A stretch of 5,310 nucleotides of DNA from an uncultured Flavobacterium sp. (GTDB lineage Bacteria; Bacteroidota; Bacteroidia; Flavobacteriales; Flavobacteriaceae): contig NZ_CALFIG010000289.1 in the NCBI RefSeq assembly GCF_937876455.1, positions 1 through 5,310 on the forward strand, written 5' to 3'. Within the stretch, counting starts at the first letter, position 1. Every line of letters starts with the position of its first letter. Below the pieces are notes generated by a model. That model saw only the letters and a list, made by a program, of their open reading frames with translations. It was not told the DNA's origin and made no database searches. Positions 1 through 4,299 of this stretch are shown one piece after another. Both the position numbers and the translations under genes were made by a program.

Positions 1-175
1 TGTCAATAACTTGATCTCCTTTCATGAAAATCAAATAGTTGTTCTTTGGATTTTCTATTTCTCCACCAAAATAAGCAGTATAATCTTCGTGGTTAAATTG
101 ATCTTTACAAGAGAATAGGGTTACACCCAATACTAACACTAAGAAGTATATAAAATAAGAGTATTTTTTTTGCAT
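1..175 (-). CDS. Lipoprotein, N-terminal 58 residues only (gene runs off the left edge)
   Basis: An open frame begins with ATG at 175-173 and stays open for 58 codons to the window edge, so the gene is cut here by the window and is not necessarily broken. The first residues MQKKYSYF are followed by a hydrophobic stretch (about residues 8-21) and a lipobox, L-F-S-C, at residues 20-23. This is a type II lipoprotein signal with Cys23 as the lipidated residue, so the mature protein should be anchored in the outer or inner membrane. After Cys23 comes KDQ, only a weak match to the acidic surface-export signals of Bacteroidetes lipoproteins. The motif AYFGGEIENP (residues 34-43) resembles the start of flavobacterial lipoproteins that I recall being annotated as hypothetical or thioredoxin-like. 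The domain that would decide the function is outside the window, so the function is unassigned. The gene diverges from the ABC-F gene, and a -7 element lies 21 bp upstream of its start. Confidence 0.8.
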   Translation of the reverse strand, partial: MQKKYSYFIYFLVLVLGVTLFSCKDQFNHEDYTAYFGGEIENPKNNYLIFMKGDQVID

Positions 176-196
176 AGATTTTTGTTAATACGGAAA

Positions 197-204
197 CAAA
201 TATA
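197..204 (-). promoter_or_regulatory. Bacteroidetes -7 element for the lipoprotein gene
   Basis: On the minus strand the sequence reads TATATTTG, a full match to the Bacteroidetes -7 consensus TAnnTTTG. It sits 21 bp upstream of the lipoprotein ATG, which would give a short leader. I see no good -33 TTTG/TTG at the usual spacing of about 19-21 bp, so the call rests on the -7 element and its position alone. Confidence 0.55.
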
Positions 205-322
205 TTGGATAACCTTATTCACTATTGTTAATGTAGCGTTAAAAAAACAATTCTTTAGGTTGTAATAAGATGTAAATGATGAATTGGCTTAAAAAATAAC
301 GCAATTAGTCAATCGTTTTTGT

Positions 323-330
323 TACTTTTG
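323..330 (+). promoter_or_regulatory. Bacteroidetes -7 element for the ABC-F gene
   Basis: TACTTTTG matches TAnnTTTG and lies 26 bp upstream of the ABC-F ATG at 357. The predicted leader of about 20 nt is A-rich and contains no clear Shine-Dalgarno sequence, as is usual in this phylum. No -33 element is evident at normal spacing; the nearest TTG (284-286) is too far away. The rest of the 176-356 divergent gap holds no gene-like ORF. Confidence 0.6.
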
Positions 331-356
331 CCACAATTTTAAAAGAATACGATACA

Positions 357-1973
357 ATGCTTACAATTTCAAATTTATCCGTTCAATTTGGTAAAAGAAT
401 TTTATTTGATGAGGTGAATACTACATTCACTCAAGGAAATTGCTATGGAATTATTGGTGCTAACGGTGCTGGTAAATCTACTTTTATGAAAATTATAGCT
501 GGAGAAATGGAGCCAACTTCAGGTAGAGTCATTTTAGAACCAGGGAAACGTATGTCGGTTTTAAACCAAAACCATAATATGTTTGATGAGCATACGGTTT
601 TAGAGACTGTCTTGATAGGAAACAAAGTGTTGCATGCTATTAAACAAGAAATGGATGCGTTGTATCTTGATTATACAGATGAAAACGCAGAACGTATAGG
701 TGAATTGCAATTGCAGTTTGATGAAATGAACGGCTGGAATGCAGAAAGTGATGCCGCTACGTTGTTGTCAAATTTAGAAATAGGTCCCGAATTTCATTAT
801 ACTTTAATGGGTGAAATGGACGGTAAATTAAAGGTACGCGTTTTATTAGCACAAGCTTTATTTGGTAATCCTGATGTGTTAATTATGGATGAGCCAACAA
901 ATGATTTGGATTTTGAGACAATTGGTTGGTTAGAAAATTTCCTTGCAAACTATGAAAATACCGTTTTAGTTGTATCGCATGACCGTCACTTTTTAGACGC
1001 CGTTTGTACACATATTTCTGATATTGATTTTGGAAAAATAACACATTATTCAGGAAATTATACGTTTTGGTACGAATCGTCTCAATTAGCGGCTCGTCAA
1101 CGTGCTCAACAGAACAAAAAGGCTGAAGAAAAGAAAGCTGAATTAGAAGAGTTTATTCGTCGTTTTAGTGCCAATGTAGCCAAATCTAAACAAGCTACTT
1201 CACGTAAAAAAATGATTGAAAAATTGAACTTAGAAGAAATTAAGCCTTCAAGTAGAAGATATCCCGCTATTATTTTTGATCAAGACAGAGAAGCCGGTGA
1301 CCAAATATTGAATGTTCAAAATTTGAGTGCTTCAATTGATGGTGAGGTCTTGTTTACTAAAGTGGATTTAAATATGGCAAAAGGCGATAAAGTTGTTGTT
1401 TTTTCAAAAGATTCTAGAGCAACAACTGCTTTTTATGAAATTTTAAATGATAAAATTAAAGCCGATTCGGGTACAGTAGAATGGGGTATAACAACAACGC
1501 AGTCGTATTTGCCAGTTGAAAACCATGAATTTTTCACGAGCGATTTAAATTTAGTCGATTGGTTGCGTCAATGGGCTAAAACAGAGGAAGAACGTGATGA
1601 AGTATACGTACGTGGCTTTTTAGGTAAAATGATTTTTTCTGGAGAAGAAGCGTTAAAAAAATGTAATGTATTATCAGGAGGTGAGAAAGTACGTTGTATG
1701 TTGTCTCGTATGATGATGATAAGAGCGAATGTGTTGATGCTTGATGAACCAACAAATCACTTGGATTTAGAGTCTATTACAGCCTTTAATAATTCATTAA
1801 AAAACTTCAAGGGTTCTGTACTGTTTACTACGCATGATCACGAGTTTGCTCAAACGGTAGGTAATAGAATTGTTGAATTGACACCAAAAGGCGTTATTGA
1901 TAGATATATGACATTTGATGAATATTTAGAAGACGAAAAAATTAAAGAATTAAGAAAGCAAATGTATGCGTAG
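357..1973 (+). CDS. ABC-F family ATPase, YbiT-like, with a degenerate second ATP site
   Basis: This is a soluble duplicated ATP-binding cassette protein of 538 aa with no membrane segments. ABC-F proteins bind the ribosomal E site and act on translation rather than transport. NBD1 has Walker A GANGAGKST (34-42), a Walker B region ending in DEPTND (178-183) and the switch histidine H208. A charged helical linker at about 240-300 corresponds to the P-site-tRNA interaction region and is short, as in YbiT rather than in antibiotic-resistance ABC-Fs. NBD2 has an intact signature LSGGEKVR (439-446), Walker B DEPTNHLD (463-470) and switch H493. Two motifs are abnormal. The NBD1 signature position reads MDGKL (154-158), and the NBD2 Walker A position (350-358, SKDSRATTA) lacks the glycines and the essential lysine. 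E. coli YbiT as I recall it also has a non-canonical NBD1 signature (VAPGW) but keeps Walker A in NBD2. The reading frame and ATG start are clean. The gene appears monocistronic and converges on trmD. Its cellular role is inferred from the family. Confidence 0.93.
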   Translation: MLTISNLSVQFGKRILFDEVNTTFTQGNCYGIIGANGAGKSTFMKIIAGEMEPTSGRVILEPGKRMSVLNQNHNMFDEHTVLETVLIGNKVLHAIKQEMDALYLDYTDENAERIGELQLQFDEMNGWNAESDAATLLSNLEIGPEFHYTLMGEMDGKLKVRVLLAQALFGNPDVLIMDEPTNDLDFETIGWLENFLANYENTVLVVSHDRHFLDAVCTHISDIDFGKITHYSGNYTFWYESSQLAARQRAQQNKKAEEKKAELEEFIRRFSANVAKSKQATSRKKMIEKLNLEEIKPSSRRYPAIIFDQDREAGDQILNVQNLSASIDGEVLFTKVDLNMAKGDKVVVFSKDSRATTAFYEILNDKIKADSGTVEWGITTTQSYLPVENHEFFTSDLNLVDWLRQWAKTEEERDEVYVRGFLGKMIFSGEEALKKCNVLSGGEKVRCMLSRMMMIRANVLMLDEPTNHLDLESITAFNNSLKNFKGSVLFTTHDHEFAQTVGNRIVELTPKGVIDRYMTFDEYLEDEKIKELRKQMYA

Positions 1974-1993
1974 GTGATTAGTGAGTGTTAATA

Positions 1994-2014
1994 GGTTATT
2001 GGTAATAGGTAATG
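1994..2014 (+). repeat. Three imperfect heptamers of the GGTAATG type after the ABC-F gene
   Basis: GGTTATT, GGTAATA and GGTAATG lie head to tail, starting 20 bp after the ABC-F stop codon. The last unit is identical to the heptamer of the perfect array at 5246-5310, which follows the other plus-strand gene of the window in the same orientation. No function can be read from it. Confidence 0.65.
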
Positions 2015-2022
2015 GGAGTTTT

Positions 2023-2085
2023 CAGTCTCAAGTCTCAGTCTCAAGTCTCAGTCTCAAGTCTCAGTCTCAGTCTCAAGTCCCAGTT
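2023..2085 (+). repeat. Tandem array alternating a 6-mer (CAGTCT) and a 7-mer (CAAGTCT)
   Basis: Three copies of the 13-bp unit CAGTCT+CAAGTCT (2023-2061) are followed by CAGTCT, CAGTCT, CAAGTCC and a partial CAGTT. The alternation is exact for three cycles and then loses phase, as expected from slippage. The array is noncoding and lies between the convergent ABC-F and trmD genes. Its CAG/CAAG alternation resembles that of the repeats upstream of trmD. Confidence 0.85.
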
Positions 2086-2112
2086 AGAAGTAATTAGTAT
2101 ATTGTTATTTCT

Positions 2113-2173
2113 GAATTCTAAATTCGTAAATCCCAAATCCCAAATCATAACTCCAAATCGTAATTCGTAATTG
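2113..2173 (+). repeat. Degenerate heptamer array (AAATCCC / AATTCGT variants)
   Basis: Units of mostly 7 bp follow each other: GAATTCT, AAATTCGT (8), AAATCCC twice (2128-2141), AAATCAT, AACTCC (6), AAATCGT, AATTCGT and AATTG. On the minus strand they read as ACGAATT/GGGATTT-type words, a style I recall from other flavobacterial intergenic regions. The two AAATCCC units are exact reverse complements of GGGATTT at 2184-2190, next to the probable terminator. No ORF of note crosses the region. Confidence 0.7.
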
Positions 2174-2194
2174 TTTTTGCAATGGGATTTTTTT
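2170..2194 (+). terminator. Weak or damaged intrinsic terminator between convergent ABC-F and trmD
   Basis: ATTG (2170-2173), a TTTTTG loop and CAAT (2180-2183) form a 4-bp stem, followed by GGGA and seven T residues (2188-2194). Such a short stem is weak by itself. GGGATTT (2184-2190) could pair with AAATCCC at 2135-2141 or 2128-2134, but only across a loop of more than 40 nt. The T run touches the trmD stop codon, so the site would terminate the plus-strand ABC-F transcript. It may also serve trmD from the other side, where the A run provides no U tract downstream of the stem. Confidence 0.35.
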
Positions 2195-2870
2195 ATTCTT
2201 CTAATAAATCGGGGCGTCTTGTTTTAGTATGTTCGTACGCTTTTTGTTCGCGCCATTTTTCTATTTCAGGAAAATTACCACTTAATAATATATCGGGTAC
2301 TTTTAAGCCTTTGTATGCTGCAGGTCTTGTATAAATAGGATGTGATAATAAATTATCTTGAAAACTATCTGTTAATGCCGAAGTTTCATCACTAAGTACA
2401 CCTGGTATTAAACGAATGATAGCGTCACAAAATACTATAGCACCAATTTCTCCACCACTCAACACATAGTCTCCAATAGATATTTCTTTTGTAATGTGTA
2501 AATCACGTACACGTTGGTCAACACCTTTATAATGACCACATAAAATAATTATGTTTTCAAACATAGACATACTGTTGGCCATTTTTTGATTGAGTGTTTC
2601 TCCGTCGGGTGTCATGTAAATGATTTCGTCATACGTTCTTTCGCTTTTGAGTTTAGAAATGCACAAGTCAATGGGTTCAATACTCATTACCATTCCTGCA
2701 CCTCCGCCGAATTGGTAATCGTCTACATTTTTGTGTTTATTTGTGCTGTAATCTCGTAAATTATGAAAATGCACTTCCACCAAGCCTTTTTGAATGGCAC
2801 GTTTCATGATAGATCCTTCAAATGGACTTCTTAGTAAATCGGGTAAAACGGTAATGATGTCTATGCGCAT
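2193..2870 (-). CDS. trmD: tRNA (guanine37-N1)-methyltransferase TrmD
   Basis: TrmD transfers a methyl group from S-adenosylmethionine to N1 of G37, next to the anticodon of tRNAs reading codons that begin with C or that encode proline; this prevents +1 frameshifting. The 225-aa protein opens with the canonical MRIDIITVLP and carries the SPOUT-knot motifs: VDDYQFGGGAGM (49-60), LCGHYKGVDQRV (110-121) and SIGDYVLSGGE (131-141). It also has IPGVL (155-159), DSF with the probable catalytic Asp168 (168-170), and YTRP (180-183). Arg153 aligns with the functionally important Arg154 of E. coli. The protein lacks the C-terminal tail of the 255-residue E. coli enzyme, which I recall as normal for Bacteroidetes. 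The Lys115 position is Glu in E. coli (RYEG versus HYKG). No rpsP, rimM or rplS is adjacent. The gene is flanked by repeats on both sides and has a probable promoter of its own at 2907-2914. No Shine-Dalgarno sequence is visible. Confidence 0.97.
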   Translation of the reverse strand: MRIDIITVLPDLLRSPFEGSIMKRAIQKGLVEVHFHNLRDYSTNKHKNVDDYQFGGGAGMVMSIEPIDLCISKLKSERTYDEIIYMTPDGETLNQKMANSMSMFENIIILCGHYKGVDQRVRDLHITKEISIGDYVLSGGEIGAIVFCDAIIRLIPGVLSDETSALTDSFQDNLLSHPIYTRPAAYKGLKVPDILLSGNFPEIEKWREQKAYEHTKTRRPDLLEE

Positions 2871-2888
2871 GATGATTTTGTTTTCTTT

Positions 2889-2961
2889 GTTTCAGGTTTC
2901 AAGTTGCAAAGATAAACAACAAAAACCTGAAACCTGAAACTTGAAACCTGAAACTTGAAAC
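2889..2961. repeat. Heptamer array (AAACCTG/AAACTTG) with a 17-bp inverted repeat
   Basis: Plus-strand positions 2923-2957 are five head-to-tail heptamers: AAACCTG, AAACCTG, AAACTTG, AAACCTG and AAACTTG, followed by AAAC. About 25 bp away, 2889-2905 carries the same words in opposite orientation. As a result GTTTCAGGTTTCAAGTT (2889-2905) is the perfect reverse complement of 2938-2954, with a 32-nt spacer. The structure lies between the DUF1569 gene and trmD. Neither arm is followed by a T run in either direction, so it does not look like an intrinsic terminator. Confidence 0.85.
2907..2914 (-). promoter_or_regulatory. Bacteroidetes -7 element for trmD, inside the inverted-repeat loop
   Basis: The minus strand reads TATCTTTG, matching TAnnTTTG, 36 bp upstream of the trmD ATG. 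A transcript starting a few bases downstream would have a leader of roughly 30 nt containing only one arm of the 17-bp inverted repeat. The upstream region where a -33 element should sit is occupied by the heptamer repeats and has no TTTG at the usual spacing. Confidence 0.5.
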
Positions 2962-2968
2962 AATTAAT

Positions 2969-3415
2969 TTAAACCCCAAATTGTCGTAAATGATGATCTA
3001 AATGTTTCCACATTAATTTATTCCAATCTTCACTGTTCATTTTTCCCCAAAACGGATGTTCTAAACAAGTTATGGCTTTTTCACCTTCTTGAAAACGAGA
3101 AAAATTTTGAATTAAATCGTTTTGAACTACTGAAAAATTAAAATTTTCAGTAAATTTAAATTCTTTTGCAGTTGGACTGTTTTTACTAAACTGTGCTGAA
3201 TTTAATATCGATTTTCTCATCATACTTCCCATAATTTTAAATATGAAATTTACTTTTAACTCTTTTTCGTTAAATGCTACTAAAACAGCTTCGTTACAAT
3301 GTTTTAGCATTTGGTCTACAGTCATTTTTCCCCATAAAGCTTGTGTTTCTGGTGTTAATGAATAAATTCTCGAAATGATTTCTTGATTGTCTGTAGGGTT
3401 AAATATTGATTTCAT
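2969..3415 (-). CDS. DUF1569 / DinB-like protein
   Basis: This 148-aa soluble protein has the wording of the DUF1569 family within the DinB/YfiT-like four-helix-bundle superfamily. Members have the length seen here, and no reaction is established for most of them. The recognisable parts are FNPTDNQEIISRI near the start, LWGKMTVDQMLKHC (27-40), HPFWGKM (120-126) and the C-terminal KHLDHHLRQFGV (137-148). By analogy with DinB proteins, His39 and histidines of the HLDHH cluster (138, 141, 142) are candidate metal ligands; this is inference. There is no signal peptide, so it should be cytoplasmic. The start is ATG at 3415, only 19 bp after the stop of the methyltransferase gene and preceded by an AAGGA sequence, so the two are probably cotranscribed. 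Thiol-dependent transferase activity is known for some superfamily members but cannot be assigned here. Confidence 0.88.
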   Translation of the reverse strand: MKSIFNPTDNQEIISRIYSLTPETQALWGKMTVDQMLKHCNEAVLVAFNEKELKVNFIFKIMGSMMRKSILNSAQFSKNSPTAKEFKFTENFNFSVVQNDLIQNFSRFQEGEKAITCLEHPFWGKMNSEDWNKLMWKHLDHHLRQFGV

Positions 3416-3422
3416 TTTACAG

Positions 3423-3430
3423 TTTTCCTT
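3423..3430 (-). promoter_or_regulatory. Possible Shine-Dalgarno sequence for the DUF1569 gene
   Basis: On the minus strand AAGGAAAA lies in the 19-bp gap after the methyltransferase stop, with AAGGA ending 10 nt before the ATG at 3415. It is the clearest purine-rich ribosome-binding sequence ahead of any gene here; the others start behind A-rich leaders. It supports this start and translation from a shared mRNA, although Bacteroidetes depend little on Shine-Dalgarno pairing. Confidence 0.4.
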
Positions 3431-3434
3431 GTTA

Positions 3435-4229
3435 TTAATTCTCTAATTCCCCAACAATTCCATACATCATCGGAATTTTATTATCTAATGATTTAATTCT
3501 GAATTTGTTGGATTCAAATTCGACAATATTATTGAAACACGCATAGTGTGAATAATCAAATTCTTCAAACCATGTAAGTTTAATGTTTTGTTTTACTAAT
3601 GCAGTTATTACTTCACTGATGCTGTGATTCCAAGTGATTGTACTATTATCTATTTCTGCATAACGGTCGGCATAGGTGCCCGTTTCTTCTTCTTTAATGG
3701 GGTCATCTTTGAAATAATTGTATTGTACGTATGTAAAATCATTATCAAACATCCATACTACTGGATGAAACTCAAAAAACACTAATTTTCCACCAGGTTT
3801 TAATGATCCAGATATTACTTTTGCCCAGCGGTCTAAATCGGGTAACCAACCTATAACACCATAACTCGTATATACAATGTCATATTTTTCAGTGATATGT
3901 TGTAAAGTATCGTACACATCACAACAAATAAAAGTAGCATTTAAGCCTAACTCTTGATTCATTTTTTTAGCTACTTCAATTGCTTTTTCAGAAAAATCAA
4001 TTCCTGTAACTGTTGCGCCTAAGCGTGCTAAAGACAACGTATCTTGACCAAAATGGCATTGTAAATGAAGAATTCTTTTTCCTTCAATGTTTCCCAAGGC
4101 ATGTAAATCTGTTGGAGGAATAGTATTTTTACCGTTTAAAAACGCTTCATTATTGTAAAATTCAGATTCTACATGAATGTCAACTTTAGTATTCCAAGTA
4201 TTTTTATTGATGTCAATGTAATTATCCAT
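3435..4229 (-). CDS. Class I SAM-dependent methyltransferase, substrate unknown
   Basis: The protein has 264 aa when started at ATG 4229 (MDNYIDINKNTWN). The frame is open 17 codons further up, to an ATG at 4280, but that stretch contains this gene's own -7 element at 4247-4254 and overlaps the opposite promoter at 4268-4275, so the shorter start is preferred. The Rossmann methyltransferase fold is indicated by motif I ILHLQCHFG (53-61), the acidic end of strand 2 in GIDFS (Asp78, ribose binding), CCDVY (102-106, near adenine), YDIVYTSYGVIGWLPD (116-131) and SLKPGGKL (142-149). Motif I is unusual because two of the three expected glycines are Gln57 and His59. I recall the same LQCHFGQDTLSLAR wording in other flavobacterial methyltransferases, so it is probably a family trait. 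The C-terminal half (about 155-264), rich in Tyr, Trp and Phe, probably forms the substrate pocket. The protein is cytoplasmic and is the first gene of a probable pair with the DUF1569 gene. A small-molecule substrate is a guess. Confidence 0.88.
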   Translation of the reverse strand: MDNYIDINKNTWNTKVDIHVESEFYNNEAFLNGKNTIPPTDLHALGNIEGKRILHLQCHFGQDTLSLARLGATVTGIDFSEKAIEVAKKMNQELGLNATFICCDVYDTLQHITEKYDIVYTSYGVIGWLPDLDRWAKVISGSLKPGGKLVFFEFHPVVWMFDNDFTYVQYNYFKDDPIKEEETGTYADRYAEIDNSTITWNHSISEVITALVKQNIKLTWFEEFDYSHYACFNNIVEFESNKFRIKSLDNKIPMMYGIVGELEN

Positions 4230-4246
4230 TTTTTTAAATCTTAAAT

Positions 4247-4254
4247 CAAAAATA
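4247..4254 (-). promoter_or_regulatory. Bacteroidetes -7 element for the methyltransferase-DUF1569 unit
   Basis: The minus strand reads TATTTTTG, a match to TAnnTTTG, 17 bp upstream of the preferred methyltransferase start at 4229. The leader would be very short, about 10-14 nt. The AT-rich context makes chance matches likely, and no -33 element is evident, so confidence is moderate. The element argues against the longer start at 4280. Confidence 0.45.
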
Positions 4255-4267
4255 GCGAAAAATATAG

Positions 4268-4275
4268 TAAATTTG
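4268..4275 (+). promoter_or_regulatory. Bacteroidetes -7 element for the cyclophilin-FKBP gene
   Basis: TAAATTTG matches TAnnTTTG and is followed by GC, with the gene start 24 bp downstream at 4300. The leader is A-rich (AAAATAAAATAAATT before the ATG) and without a Shine-Dalgarno sequence. The element is 13 bp from the opposing -7 element at 4247-4254, so the two polymerase footprints would overlap. Confidence 0.55.
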
Positions 4276-4299
4276 CGCATCTTTAAAATAAAATAAATT

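Noticed and set aside
176..356. Small gene in the divergent gap upstream of the ABC-F gene
   Set aside because: The ATGs there open frames of at most a few codons on either strand; only promoter-like elements are supported.
443..625. 60-codon minus-strand ORF inside the ABC-F gene
   Set aside because: It lies wholly opposite the Walker A region of a clearly real gene, has no promoter or recognisable protein features, and its sequence is what the antisense of that coding region would give.
357..1973. Antibiotic-resistance ABC-F (ribosomal protection) determinant
   Set aside because: The short linker and overall wording match housekeeping YbiT-type proteins, and neighbours are core genes with no mobile elements.
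357..1973. Pseudogene because of the lost NBD2 Walker A
   Set aside because: The frame is intact over 538 codons, all other motifs are preserved, and the missing motif pairs with the altered NBD1 signature, which points to selected asymmetry rather than decay.
1994..2173. CRISPR array
   Set aside because: Units are 6-8 bp with no unique spacers and no cas genes nearby; these are simple tandem repeats.
2889..2954. Intrinsic terminator for the DUF1569 gene
   Set aside because: The stem is long enough but contains few GC pairs, has a 32-nt loop and is followed on the minus strand by AAAG rather than a U run.
4230..4280. Upstream ATG extending the methyltransferase by 17 residues
   Set aside because: The extension overlaps -7 elements of both divergent promoters and is a Phe/Ile-rich low-quality sequence; the downstream ATG gives the expected family-like start.
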